Below are positions 24,325 through 37,012 of a stretch of DNA of 64,000 nt, one piece after another (position 1 is the first letter of the stretch; each line of letters starts with the position of its first letter). Source of the stretch: Liolophura sinensis (Eukaryota; Mollusca; Polyplacophora; Chitonida; Chitonidae). The stretch covers positions 16,297,518 to 16,361,517 of the forward strand of contig NC_088301.1 of the NCBI RefSeq assembly GCF_032854445.1, read 5' to 3'. A model generated the notes under the pieces. It was given only the letters and a program-made list of their open reading frames with translations. It was not told where the DNA came from and searched no databases. A program made the position numbers and the translations under genes.

Positions 24325-24934
24325 GTACTTTATGCCATGTTTCAACACACAAACAAGCGATTAGTTTTTAGGACAGAAAACGTATGATTATTCCGGTAGC
24401 CTCTATGAAACATGAACAGATACAAAACGGAAAGAAGTTCAGAGCTCATTAGGTTAGAATATGTCGTCTTACAGCTAAGAGGTGTGATCCAGTTTTAACA
24501 CTTTAACAAGAAGCGTACACTGCACAAATGTTAAAGTATATTAAAATATCGTAGTTTTACGTCACAACCTGAACGCCTATTACATGCTTACAACTGACGT
24601 AAAATTTGCGTTTTCAAGATTGAGTTTAATAGTTCAATATTCCTCGCTCATACTTTAAACATGTTTTTCAATCAAGTGGATAGTATGACCCATTGGGTGT
24701 TTCACGACACGTTAAATTTATAGTTGAAAGCCTTTTCATAGATTTTTTTATAATGTTATTATATTTGTGAAAAATAATATCAGACAAGGCAAGATTATTT
24801 ATTTAATTTTGGTTTCGCAAACATATATGAAAAGATAATACTATTGTTTTGTATTGTCATATGAACATTACAATTAAATTTCGTTGTCTGCGGACAAAGT
24901 AAGTATAGTGATTCATGTTAAAATAGGCATTAAA

Positions 24935-25078
24935 CACATACCCTGTGTGTATATCCTTTTTAACACAGCCCTGTGTGTATTTCCTTTTTAACATAGCCCT
25001 GTGTGTATTTTCTTTTAAGCACACCCTGTGAGTGTGTCCTTTTAAACACACCCCTGTGTGAATATCCTTATTAAACTG
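24935..25078. repeat. 28-bp tandem array, five copies
   Basis: CCCTGTGTG followed by TATTTCCTTTTTAACACA-type text begins at 24941, 24969, 24997, 25024 and 25052, a period of 27-28 bp. Substitutions increase toward the 3' end. Confidence 0.9.
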
Positions 25079-26094
25079 TAGCCTTTAACTGCTCTTAAAC
25101 GGTATCCGAAAATTCCTTTATATAGCTCAGCTGTTGTTGACTGTTGACTGTTGTTGGTCAAACATTTGTCCACCCTATTTTTTAGCCACATATGGACTTA
25201 ATTCAACAAATCAGTCCCAGGATATTTGGGGGAGGGGTGTCCTTTGGATGTTATCTTTGTTATAGTTGTTATTGATCAGTTCCCTGGTACACGTGCTTGA
25301 GGCTTATGTATGTCGATAAGCAGCTTAGATATGAAAAGATAACTACAGTACATGAGAGTACTTAAAGCGATTACCCCCGTTAGTATGACAAAACTGGGAC
25401 GGCGTAGGCCATCGCCTGATCGTGTGCCTCTAGCGAATGTCAATTTAGTCGAGTTTACTCGTGGACAATTGTAACAATGGACAATATTTTATTCAGGCCA
25501 GAGAAACAACCTTGTTAGTTCCTGGATAGGTGCACTCCGTCACCACCGGAACTCTTCACGAAGCCTACAGAAATCTTCATGCATTATTCGGCTTGTCCGT
25601 GTTGCCATGGCAAACTGCTAGGCCAAAGGAGCTGGGAAATTGTGAATGTATCTGTTCTGAATTAAACGCGTTAATTGAAAAATTAGTAATACAGTAAATA
25701 TTGTTAAGGTTATCAAAGGGCTTATCAGTAACCAGAACAGCACTGTTTGCTGAAACCTGTAGTACAACAAGCACAATTATACCATCTCCCGGATGCATAA
25801 AACTAGCTTTCGAGTATTTGTCGGGTGCGTCACACGGCCTTTTTGTCGGCGAAGATTTAATCTAGCTTGGCGGTCGCAGAGAATAGCACGCAGGTAATGA
25901 CGTTATAGGTGTTGCACTCTGCTCACTTCACACTGAGTACGTTGTGTGCAAAAGCACTCTTTAGCATCGCTCATCACGTGTTTGCAAGTCTGTATGAAGA
26001 GACTACAAATACATGCTATACGTTCTCACAGTAACAGACTCTCCAGATTGTACATCCTATCTGAAGCTTTATTTCTACAAAGACCAAAATTATT
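25079..26094. other. Non-coding stretch, no supported gene
   Basis: Only short frames (up to 73 codons, minus strand near 25.6-25.8 kb). No repeat family recognised. The last part (25.95-26.09 kb) may be decayed RT sequence upstream of the fragment that follows, but I could not align it. Confidence 0.4.
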
Positions 26095-26365
26095 TCTTCT
26101 CTCGCAGACTTTACGACAGGAGAGATGGTTTCAGTTTTTTGACATTGTAAATTATCCTCACCTGAATAGCAATATACCGAAGGGTCCTACCTATGACGTG
26201 TACATATCTCGCCTTCTAGTGTGGTGTGTGGTGATTTCAATCAACGTCACAAGTTATTACTGCAAAAAACTAGTGTGTCAAGGTTATTCCATCAAATGCC
26301 TTCACTCCAAGTTTCTTAAGTTTTACAGTGAGTATAATTCTCTTGTAAGTAAATATGGACAGAGC
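26095..26365 (+). pseudogene. Reverse-transcriptase C-terminal remnant of a retroelement
   Basis: The plus strand encodes LYDRRDGFSF in one frame and, after a frameshift, FDIVNYPHLNSNIPKGPTYD, VYISRLLVW, KLVCQGY and KFYSEYNSLVSKYGQS in another. This order matches the C-terminal segment of animal retroelement reverse-transcriptase polyproteins (YDKRDDF..., IVNFP.L..NIP..P.YGVYISQLIR, KL..QG+, KFY.RY..LVSKY), from memory of the family. The N-terminal RT core is not found nearby. The frameshift shows an old, dead copy; the exact clade is not assigned. Confidence 0.75.
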
Positions 26366-27609
26366 ACTTCTGCTTTCACGATTGTGTCTCATTCCGCTTA
26401 AACCGGGTTAAGGGAAGTATATTCATCGTGTTGAATTAGATCGCCGCGTTGGAAATATGAACAGTTGCAATCAAAGTGTAACTAAGATACTTATTTTGTT
26501 ATCGACAACTGATATTTTAGCGCGGTACACGATTTGAATACTGATTTCACACAGTCGCTTAGAACATGCCTTGCGTCTTTCCAACATCAATGAAAACTGG
26601 TGACTGCTTGTCTTTACATGATTCCGTCCTATTTTCGTATTTTATATACTTTCTTAGTTCTTTGGTGGTTTGTGTTACATGTCGTTTTGGGAATTGGCCT
26701 TGAGATTATTGACCTCGAACGTCTGTTTCGAAGCATAGATCCATCCATTTTCATATAACAAAAAATGGACAGCCATTTACCTGCATTTCTGCAACCTGAC
26801 CCTGGATTAATTCGTTGACCAGTTGTTGGTCAAATCGCGAATGAATGTCCCCTGATCCGCGATCAAATATTCAGAATCCCGGCTTTTTTAACAGAATTGT
26901 CGATGACTAAAATTTACAACATCGGACCTGTTGAGAAAGCGGGGTGTACTGAGGATGTGAAGCAGGGGAAGTTCTAACCAGATTTGACGGGGGTTGGGCC
27001 AATTAGCAGTCAACTTTTTGGTTTAATTAGTCTGACCCCACACGGGTTCGAACCTTGGTCTCCCGCTTGATTTTGATCTACGCAATGTTCTGCTATAAGT
27101 CATGCCTTACGTTACTCTGCAAATATATTTTTTCTCAAGGATTTAATAAAACATACATTTACGTTATTTTTAGTTGAGCATCCCTTAGGTTATAGCTGAC
27201 TAGGGAATTGACCATCATTCGACCTGTTATGGTCATAATGCCAGCCGGAAGTTGTGAAGTTCACGTGAAATAATAATGATTTTGCCAGGTACTCTGGCGG
27301 CGCCGGAAACAGTCCGTTGGCGAGAAAGTGTTTCTAATAGCGGGCGACATTCGACTGTATACTAACCAACGTCCATGGCGTGAATATGGCGCGTCCAAGA
27401 ACTGTCAAACTGGAATAAAAGTTTAAGCTGAAGTCTGGACTAAAGTGTGATGAAACCTCCGCAAGCTCATAGTGAATATTCTCCACGGTGATAATAATTG
27501 GTCGACGGCACTCTTGGAACTATTTGCACAGTCTTACGTTATTCGAAGACCCTGTCTTGTCTTCCAGCAATAGGGATTGTAAATCGATACTTCACACGTC
27601 AGAAAGTAA
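26366..27609. other. Non-coding stretch with one tRNA-like motif
   Basis: Mostly featureless. At about 27045-27115 the plus strand has ACGGGTTCGAACCTTGG, a palindromic B-box-like word followed by GCAATGTTCTGCTATAAGTC, consistent with an antisense tRNA-like SINE head. No complete cloverleaf was found, so no tRNA gene is called. Confidence 0.4.
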
Positions 27610-27716
27610 TTTGCTAAATAGGCGGTGTTTACGCCTGGAAATCCACCAGACATAAAACTGGCACCCACCGTAATTAAAAATCCTTAAGTGCGACGTTAAA
27701 CAACATAAAATGCAGT
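27610..27716 (+). mobile_element. Decayed SINE fragment
   Basis: GTGTTTACGCCTGGAAATCC, CATAAAACTGGCACCCACCG, CTTAAGTGCGACGTTAAAC and AACATAAAATG follow the order of a SINE core and 3' end. Highly diverged from SINE-1. Confidence 0.4.
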
Positions 27717-28894
27717 TTTAAATGTATGAGTCTTTTCCCGACAGACATTCATACACAAGCCCTCAAGAAAAAGGAACGTTCAGGGTTAATAATCGCAAGG
27801 TCGGCAAAGAACCAAGAAAGTATATGAAGCACGAAATTAGAACCAAATCAAGCAAAGATAAGCAGTCACCGTTTTTGAATAGTCTTGGAAAGACACAAGA
27901 AGTGTTCCAGCAACTTGGTGGCCACCAGCTGTCAAACATGTGACAAACCATTCTGCAGAAAAATGTCAGAAATCTTCGTTTATAACTTTGGGACCAATGA
28001 AAAATGTTTTATTAGATAGGTTATGCGTACAATCATCAGCAACCAAGTGCATTGCGCATGAAGCGTAACCATTGTCCACGTATAAGGGCTATGTCAGCGA
28101 TACAGTCGCCACCATACCGCTAAAATACTGACAATTAGGCCACCCCAGTCATTCATTCTTTCAATGATCAAGAAAGAAACACGTTGAAAAGATCCCACAC
28201 TCACGTTGCTTCATTGGATATTACATGAACGAAACTTCATACCTACCTAAACAGTATTTGGCCGTGGGAGTTCCACCGAATCAATGTATCAAATCGGATG
28301 CATATAAATACATATTTCATCGATCAATATCATCGAAATGGACCTAAAATCAATGTCATACGTGCGTTTAACCCTAACCACTGATTCACGAATTCAAATC
28401 AATTATACGGAAGATTTATTTTTACAACAATTATTAATATTAGATTCCGTAGGAACAACCACGTGTGTGGTATATTTGACCAGATACACGTTAATGGGAA
28501 TGAATTCTATAACGGTGTTTAGTAATTCTAAGAGACTGACTGTAATCCAAAAACTAAACGCAAAGCAAATTTTCAAAAATTCCATCTATTTTGCGTGTTT
28601 ACATTTTTCACTGTTTGTTTAGCCCGTAGGACAATCTAAACATTTGACTGTATTTAGTTCACCGAGAAAGAATATCTGAACAAAATAAATGAAGGTATTT
28701 TCAGATACAAGTTTCGTAAGGTATTTCTACTGATGCTCACTTCGTTTTAATTATTTCTTTCCCTTTAACAGATCTCGATATTACCATGGTCTACGAGAGT
28801 ACCTTGACTTTGTTGCATTCTTTCAAGGTGTATCAAAAAGTCATGTATATTGCTGTAATTTGGAATCAACTCAAATTGTAATTTGTCAAAACCT
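27717..28894. other. Non-coding stretch, weak open frames
   Basis: A 73-codon plus-strand frame at 27722-27943 has a protein-like charged composition (RKVGKEPRKYMKHEIRTKSS) and an acceptor-like TTTTCCCGACAG at about 27734-27745, but no good donor follows. A 94-codon frame at 28338-28622 is AT-rich and unremarkable. Neither is called as a gene. Confidence 0.35.
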
Positions 28895-29053
28895 ATCCGG
28901 CCGTACGTGGGAAGGCCTTTCAGCAACCTGCGGATGGTCTTGGGTTTTCACCGGGATCCGGTTTCCTCCCAAAATAATACTGGTCGTCGTCGTATAAGTG
29001 AAATATTCTTGAGTACGGCGTAAAACGCCAATCAAATAAATAAATAAATAATT
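28895..29053 (+). mobile_element. SINE-1 copy, 5' truncated, sense
   Basis: CCGGCCGTACGTGGGAAGGC, CAGCAACCTGCGGATGGTC, TTTCACCGGGATCCGGTTTC, GTCGTCGTATAAGTGAAATA, TTCTTGAGTACGGCGTAAAA and an AATCAAATAAATAAATA tail. One of the better preserved cores in the window. The tRNA-like head is missing. Confidence 0.9.
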
Positions 29054-30725
29054 TGCCAAAGTAATGGCTTAATTTTAACCTCTCCTCTAGATCTACCGCA
29101 AAGGTGAATGGTGGAAAAAAATAAAACATGTCGGCAAGATACGAGTTAATTGCACACATATGGTTTGAATGTTCGTCTAAACCTGCCCAGCAGTGAACAT
29201 GTTGTCTTGGGTCTACGGTATCTGGGATGGCTAGTATATAGTCGCTGATGACTAGTAAATGATTCTGTCACCAGAGGGCGCAGACTACATTATCGCTGTC
29301 TTTCCCCACGTCGAGATTTCGTGAGATATATACTATACCCAGGCTTTCAAATTCCGACTGATGTCGTCGTCAAACCACCCGTTCTTGGTTCCATTCTGGT
29401 TTTCTTGAATTAAATTAAAATCTTATTTGCCATTTTACGCCTGTCTTTATCACAGCACATTTTAATGAGAATTTGAATGGTTTTACCGGATTCGTATAAC
29501 CTTGACACCCCTCGCAGGTTAATGCGTTTCGACCAAATCTTGCTCACGTAGAAAAGTGTTGTTTAACATGATGTCATCGTAAACGAATATAAATAATATT
29601 AAATGATAGTATTATTGCCATGCTCGTTTTCCTTGCAGTATATTGAGTGCATTACAGTTAAGAGAGCAGATGTCAAATGCTTATTAAATATCCACATTGG
29701 CAAGTCTGTACTATACCTTATGTATATTTAACTGCCTTAGAATAGTCTTAAAATAAAATATCAGTTTGTATTATATTATCTGTACACCATAACAACAACA
29801 CTTGAGGCAAGAATTTAATCCACCGTTTTTATTGTGTCTCCCATTCAAATATGTGTGCTTTTCTTTGAAACAAGCTTTGTGTGCGAATGTCCGTGTATAA
29901 TGACACGTTAGGCCTCTCCATGAGCATTGTATCTCTCCCCCATTATACCCAGTACAATCATGTAATTCATGAACATAACATGCTTTTTAGTCATACGAAT
30001 ATTTTCTTTCGCCGTTGCGAAGTTCCCCTGTGGTCGATGTGTATATCACTTATCACCATTTAGTCAGAAATTATGACCGCAAGCGGCGTGTTTTCCTCAA
30101 CAGGTAATTTCCTAGAAACCGTTGTCAGGTATAATCCTGCGAATGTCCGCTTGTTTGCATACCGCGAGTTTGGAGCGGTTTGCATGTAGATTAACGGATT
30201 CTGCTCAGCACTAATTATATTTGGTTTCTGGGTTTTTATGTATTACTTTGTTGTAGTTTTTTCTGCTACATGTATGGCATAATCTAAAGCTGATATTTCT
30301 CATGTAAATCAGCTTTCTCACGGACACAACCAGTTATTCGTGATCTGTGAGATACTGATCTTTTATCGTATTCCCTATAGTAAGGCCTTGCGGTATCTGT
30401 CAGTATGACCTGTCAGTATATGGTCTGTATTATACGTGATATTGAAACTTTGAGCTTGCAAATCGATAGACAAGATATTTATATATTCCGGTAATGATGT
30501 GTATTATGATATTTCGAAATCAGCTGAGTTCATCTGTAAGGGCAAGATAACATTTATTTATTATAGCCGTTCACTTGGGTTTAACCTCACATACCGGGCC
30601 CGGCCTAAAGCCGGTCTGAGCGACGGTCTTGCGGTCTGAGATCCGACCTGGCCATTCCTGCAAAACAGTCATTGGTACCGCCTAAAAACCACTACAGATC
30701 GTGTGGGATTAGTTTTCTGTATTGA
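29054..30725. other. Non-coding stretch, no supported gene
   Basis: AT-rich with frames of at most 79 codons. Around 30.59-30.69 kb words such as GGGCCCGGCC and AAAGCCGGTCTGAGC raise GC locally and may be the remains of a SINE, but I could not place them. Confidence 0.45.
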
Positions 30726-30729
30726 ACGG

Positions 30730-30815
30730 TATATAATTTGTCAAGACTGAAGCAATTCTTACTGCGGCACCCACTAGACAACCCTGGCCAAATAGTGTCT
30801 TACCAAGATGGCGGT
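30730..30815 (+). promoter_or_regulatory. TATA-like word followed by YY1-type ATG
   Basis: TATATAAT at 30730-30737 lies about 70 bp upstream of CCAAGATGGCGGTC (30803-30816). The latter fits both a YY1 site (AAGATGGCGGC) and a good Kozak context for ATG at 30808. The frame from that ATG runs only 24 codons before a stop, so any gene would need a splice donor within it; I see none that is strong. Suggestive only. Confidence 0.2.
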
Positions 30816-31019
30816 CATCGGGGCAAGCCCTGCTGAGCTCCTTGGCCTGCATCAAATCGGAAACAGACTACAAGCTCTTTGAATCCATGTGTATAATGTA
30901 CAAGTTGATACATGTCATATTCGTCTCTCTTTGTTTATTTGTTTGGAAGTTTTTCAGTGTTGTTTCTATAAACCCATGTCGGTGTGTCTATGCAATAGGT
31001 CTGTTTCAATGCTCAGAAT

Positions 31020-31195
31020 ATAAGACATCATCAGATATGACATCCTCGGACATAACATCACACTTGGCATCAGACATGAGAACATCATATGACGTCATCA
31101 GACATAACAACGTCATACATGATCACATCACCCATGACAAAATCAGACATAACGTCACTAGACATAACGACATCATGCCTGGCGATATCAGGGGA
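31020..31195. repeat. Decayed short repeats built on GACATAACATCA
   Basis: Words such as GACATAAC, ACATCATCAGA, GACGTCATCAGACATAAC and TCACTAGACATAACGACATC recur irregularly. It looks like an old tandem array of about 15-20 bp units. It gives rise to most of a 140-codon open frame (30842-31264), which is not accepted as a gene. Confidence 0.6.
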
Positions 31196-31264
31196 TATTT
31201 TCCGCCATTCTCAAGGCGTGTTCCCTTACACGATGGTGTTCAGTTTCATACGCTGAGGGAATAG

Positions 31265-31400
31265 TAGTGCCCTGGATAAACGATCGACCTTTGGCAAGTT
31301 AGTGACGAACCTTCCCACATATGAAGTACAGATACGCACACCATATTGGTGGAGACCGCTTCAGCGACCACGGGATCAAGCCCGGGTCGGGTGAAACACA
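31265..31400 (-). mobile_element. SINE-3 type fragment
   Basis: GATCGACCTTTGGCAAGTTA, GTGACGAACCTTCCCACATA, AGTACAGATACGCACACCAT and ATTGGTGGAGACCGC share order with 56822-56930 (ACCTTTGGTAAGTTACTGAC, TTTTCCAC, GACAGATATATTCACACCAT, TGGTGG). A following GATCAAGCCCGGGTCGGGT resembles the T-arm region of the SINE-2 head. The orientation is uncertain; minus is chosen by analogy with other antisense cores. Confidence 0.5.
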
Positions 31401-32049
31401 AGACTTTGGTATTTCCTTCTGCTTCGCTTGATTAGTTAGAGTCAAATAGCATAAAAACGGGAACATTGTTGCAGTATTACAGCGAAATAACCTCTGTGAT
31501 CACCTTAGTAAAAACAAAACTGATAAAAAACGGGTTGGAAAACATCAAGGCCTGGAATCACGAAACTGTTCTGTAAGTGTTATGTTGAGTACGTGACTGC
31601 CATGTTGACCTAATGCCGTCCATGCTGGTGATGGCAGATCCGTGCCGAAAACGCTATGCTTGCGTGGTGAATCCGGGTCCCGGTCTCAAGCACATCGAAT
31701 TAGACCGCACGGCCAGCAGAAGCCTTATGGAGTGGCTCTAAATAGCCTAGCTATATTAATCCAGATTGTCTACTGGTCCTCCTCTTGGAGAATTTCATTT
31801 ATCTCCTCGGACAGGCTGAGTAGATGTCCGCCGAAGCCATGTGCAGTTTTATCGAGAATCTTATCATATTTTCCCGTCTAGACTCATTTTACTCATATTA
31901 CGGTTTTCTATATCTGATGGCAATGACACGTGGCTCTATGTTACAGACTTGTAATGGTGCCTCGTACATGTGTGCATGCTGTGAGTCCTGGTCCTAATTT
32001 GGAAAATTAGTCTGAGCCAATCCATACACTTTAAAACATTTGTGATTTG

Positions 32050-32430
32050 ATGTAAATCAAATCATTGTTGCAAGCTACAGTGCGGTTATAAATAACTGAC
32101 ATTTGTTTTAAGGCAAATTATGCGTAGAACTCTGCGAGCCACACCACATGCGGTTGTAGAGAGCTGAGATTTGAGCCACATTGTAACAAACCAGACTAGT
32201 TCATGTAGGGAGCTGTGAATTGCAGTAAACTACATATAAATAGGTAGCTGAGATCTGCTGTAAGCCAGTCTACACATTTATGGAGATGATATTTGCTGTA
32301 AGCCAGACTACATATGTTCACGTATGGAGCTGAGATTCTGTGTAATCCAGACACAGAAGGGTTTAAATTTGATGTTAGCTGGACGATAAATGAACTGAGC
32401 TAAATTTGGTGCAAGCCATACTGCACATCT
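32050..32430. repeat. Degenerate repeats, GCTGAGAT and AAGCCAGACTAC words
   Basis: At least five imperfect units of about 55-70 bp carry GAGCTGAGATTTG-type and TGTAAGCCAGACTACACA-type words. Unit length varies and identity is low, indicating an old array. Confidence 0.6.
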
Positions 32431-35400
32431 TGAGAACTAAAAGTTTAATCTATTTAATAGGTATAAAATCATGGTCACGAAATCCCAGTTGAGTGCGCAT
32501 TCGATGATCCCATTGTGAAACCACTGTGCCAACCAACAATGGACATGGTTTACTTCATCACTGAAACCATCGTTAGTTGTGCAAAAGTCCGTACAAACCG
32601 CTATGAATAAGTGGGGATCGAGCGTTTTGTGGCGTCATTCTGGATTTTGTTACAGTGCTTAATCCGATAGTAATTTAATGTCACGGCTATTTTAATTCTG
32701 GAAATCGTTCATTGTTTAGAAACCTCGTCGGAGTTTAACCCGTTCATACAGACCAGGATAAAGTCACCATCGATCAATCTGCGTGTATATATGTCAAGTA
32801 AATACATCGCTCCCTGGCCCTTATGTGACGCTTTGGTGAAGGATATTGAAAGGATTCGTATTACAGTCTCTCTGCCCTTGAAACTAGATATAACTGTTGT
32901 GTGCGCTACGCCACCAGGCGTTAATTATGGATTTAAAAATAATGTCTGGCCATTAGCATTAACAAACACAATCGTCAATGTAGTTTCCGCCACTATGAGG
33001 ACCTGTTACGAGGTAATGCAGCTGGGGTTGGATGTTTATATAGACATGTGTATGTAGTGCTGTGTAGCACATTTGTGTCCACAGCGTTTTCCTGGCGAAA
33101 CATCACACCACTGGCGGTCTGTAAACCAGTCTTAATTAAGCATATGAACGGTATTGATATTCAAAGTTATGTTCCGGAAACGGATCATGAGCTTATTCAG
33201 ATGGTCTTGTCATATCATGTATCAGCTTTTTTATAAACTTGGCGGAAATAAGCATGCAGTGAAATGTAACGGTTTTAAATGTCTAAGTCGGCATACCTTT
33301 CCTAAATCGCATCACGTGGAAGTCCGATGTTTGACGTCATGTCAGCAATATCACACGACTTGCGTCATAAACAAACAAGGCCAAAGACATCAGTGACGTT
33401 GAAAAATCTGTAATTTTCCACTTTCGAAGGTATCTGCCTCTGAAGCATCATGGTCAGATGGGAACCCTTGTAATGCAATTTTAGCAGACACTTTCACGTA
33501 TCAAACTGACGGATTCTTTTAAAACATAAATCACAAGAGGAAAGATAGTTTGAATTTATGTTGAAAACTGGACAAGGCGGCGTACTGGCGTTTTCTTTGA
33601 CGTTACTGTTTAACGCAAAACCTTGAGCCTTTAGTGTTTCACATGAAAACTTATGGCATATGGAACAAATATTGTACATTTATTTACAATGTACAATTAA
33701 TCAATTTTATGATTTAAGCACGTAGAACATCAAAGGTGCTGAGATACCTCAGCTTTTAACTCCAAACACCTTCATTAAATGTTGCTGAACATCAGTTTTT
33801 CTTCCATTCTTACATTGCTTTTAATTGCTCATCGTCCGTTACAACGGTGAACGAACTCATCTCAAATAAAGACAATGTTTTAGATGCATGCGACGTTTTC
33901 CTTGTTGAAATAGCATTTTATTACGATTCTGTTTCGGACACTTTGATTCCATTTCTTTAATCATCTCCTTTACCCGATTGTTTATACTTCAATTTTTACT
34001 GCTCCACTTGTTCCGTTACTCCATGCAGATAAAAGCATCCTTTGCTGTAGAGTTTCTGAAAGGTTTTATAAATTGCCACTGTAGAAAGGATATCTTCCGC
34101 CTTAGCGAAGCTGTGCTATAACAGATAACTGCGGCCAGTGTTGATTCAACGTGGTAGTTAACTATTCGTCATATTGTATTACACAAGGCCATGTGAATCT
34201 TCCTCTACAGCCTCGCCCACGTGTGGTTGGTAGACGTCTAATTGCCTTGCCTGTCACTTCTCTTTTAACTCTCTAATTGCCCCTTCAGTTTATTTGGTGG
34301 CTTCCGATCAATTACCATGGATAATGCGGAGGATAATTCTGAAATCTAAGACTTCCTTGGAAGAGAAACATTTGTGCGGCTCATGCAATGAGCCTTACAG
34401 GGGACAGAAGTAGGGGATATATGACCGCAAACGTTGTACAGTATCAGCTAGCGTAATTATGTACTGTGTTGTCCTCCACTGAAGGAAATGATAGGAATAG
34501 GAGTGGTCAAAAATAAATAAAAAAGGATACACTTGTGCCGTTAGGCAATGGACAATGTCCATGCCAATGAGCAATTTAAGATAAGAATAGACTGTACCGT
34601 TCTTAGAATGTCCTAATACCGCGGTGGAAATATTTCAGTGATATAATATCGATAAGGTCTTTGGATAGTTCTTCTTTGAAGCATAGTTCCTTCTTGTAGG
34701 CCTCTTATCAATGCAGTGGTTCATAAATACAGATTTATCGCCTGGATAAATGCTATCACAGATAAGATCAGTTCCAAATGCATTTTCGGTAATCAGATTT
34801 TATTTTCTGAATAACATCTTTTCTGAATACAGTCCGTCGTTTCTAAACAATTCTTTTTGAAAAAAAATACAACGATTGTAAATGATGTCTTTTCTGAACA
34901 AAGTATTTTTGGAGCACCATCTATTCTGAATACAACTCGTTCCCTAAACCGTGTATGAGAACAGTTTCATGTGGTTATGACTTACCACATTGAATATTTC
35001 TCTTTAGTTCCAAAATAAGAGAAGCATTTATTTTAAAAAGCATTTTAATGTAGACACACGTTTTGTGCAAAATTATACAAAATTATGTATACACTTCCCC
35101 ATGGGGTTTTGTATGTGTTTTAGCAGTCATTCCTATTACATCAAGATTGTGCCAAAAAACACATTTCAATAATCACAATATCATATTGGCCTATTGCTTG
35201 TTATCCTGACATTTTCATCCAAAAAACTTCACATTTTCTCAAAATGAGCTCTTTCCTTTTGGGTCACCAGCTTTGTTTACTATTTATATATTTTGTTTTT
35301 AAATATTCCTTGGAAAACTTGTGTTTTAGGTTGTGTTGGTTGCACAAATGTCGGGCTTGATGCTTAGAGTGGTAATGGTATCACTGGCCATTATATACAT

Positions 35401-36499
35401 AAGGTTGGTGCATAAATGTACATATCCACATGTAACCCAATACAAACAATTGCGATGTTCATGGTACACTTTTCATTCGAGAACTAACCTTGCCTGGATG
35501 ATCTGAACAATTCTTATCGACACCATTGGACTGACTCCACGGTGTATTCAGTACACGTTAACCTGGGTCTAGATCCTGCAGAGATTTGCGATCGGGTCAA
35601 CCTAACTTCATGACTCCGTTCTGAATCAGATTAACTTGTGTTTTGGGAAAAAAAGTGCTATTGTAATAATACATCTTGCAAAACTCTCCCAAGTCCATTA
35701 CTCCGTCGACGACCTTATCCGGTTTTGGCACTTGGTCAAAATTTTAGCTGCAACCACTGGACTGTTCGTGTTACACGTAATTGAGTAACACATATAAATT
35801 TTGGAATAATGATAGAATTTTCTTCTCCGTCTTGGCGTGTCTATCTTTTTTTTCTATGAGCGTGAATTTAAAATTACAAAATTCCATCTCTCGAGCGTTG
35901 CTTAACTACGAATAACTGTCAGTTCATTATCTGATTATACATTGTAAATGGTGACAAAAAAGGCGATGATCGTTCGTGGGTGTTAGTATTCCAGTCGTGT
36001 ACAGGAAAACTATAGGCCAACGATTCCTTACAGTCTCCTCTGACACTAAATAATCGCGTAAATCAGGGATATACATCTTCCTGCGTCTGTATCGGCTACT
36101 TGGTGCTCAATCCAATTACCTACTAAGAGCAATATACTCAGTCTGCCCTAATGAATACCCCGGGACCTAATGAGCTCTCCGCTGTTCTATCAGCAGATAT
36201 GCATACATAGACTTTATTTGACCAGATAATGTATGGACGGAGATAAAAGCGATGGTTCGTCTGAGCTAAGACATGCTGGATCACACGGTTCAGGCGGCTC
36301 GACCGATTCGATAGCTCTTTGGTTTTTATCAGGTATATAGAACTGTTACATGTAGTATACACCGAAAGAAACCATGTTTTCCTCATAACTAAACCTGATG
36401 TCAGTACTTTCAGACAGGCCAATGCAAATTTCGCACTACCACATGTAAATACAACTGTATTGAAATTACGGAGACCGTTAACCAATGCTTGTATGTATG
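32431..36499. other. Long stretch with no supported gene
   Basis: About 4 kb with frames mostly under 90 codons. Around 34.77-34.95 kb TTTTCTGAA-type words recur loosely. A 155-codon minus frame (36138-36605) runs into the SINE-2 copy at 36.5 kb and has no domain, so it is not called. No mobile element is recognised in 32.5-36.4 kb. Confidence 0.5.
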
Positions 36500-36820
36500 A
36501 TTTGGGGTTATACGTCGAACTTAGTAATTTTTCACTCATATGACGACGAGGAGTCATTACGTGTGTGTACATATAATGTATCTTCTTGTAGCAGGATGAA
36601 TCCAAGCCGCCAAAGTGCTGCCGCCACTAAAACATCATGCCGAAGACACCAGACATGACACCTCACCCTGTTACATTATAATGACACCTCGCCAACCAGT
36701 AATGTCTCATTGCTCTAAACCTTTCACCGCCAAGCGAGACAGCCACAAGTACCATTTTCAAATTCTCCCGAGTTGAAAGCGGACGCTCTAACCATTAGGC
36801 TACCGAAATGACATTTAAGG
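36500..36820 (-). mobile_element. SINE-2 copy, antisense
   Basis: TTGGGGTTATACGTCGAACT, TCATATGACGACGAGGAGTC, AAGTGCTGCCGCCACTAAAA, CATGCCGAAGACACC, CTCGCCAACCAGTAATG and a terminal AAAGCGGACGCTCTAACC-ATTAGGCTACCG segment. On the minus strand the last part reads as a tRNA-like head with a TGGTTAGAGCGTCCGC A-box region. The B-box region is deleted in this copy. Confidence 0.85.
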
Positions 36821-37012
36821 GTGTCAGGCAGACAAAAACCCGTGTAGATATAGATCGTAAATATTCATCAATCATCGGAAAGATCGCAAAATATGTCGAC
36901 ATTATCTATCCGTTTTTATCTTTATCCAGGCACGGTTAAGTTAGTCCGGCTTATCTCATCCCCAAAATGTACGTGCATTCGAACTAAAGTTTCAATTTCT
37001 ATGTATGGAAAT

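Noticed and set aside
30842-31264. 140-codon plus-strand open frame
   Set aside because: Second half is the decayed GACATAACATCA repeat; no independent support.
36138-36605. 155-codon minus-strand open frame
   Set aside because: Part of it lies in a SINE-2 copy; composition is not protein-like and no domain or splice flank is seen.
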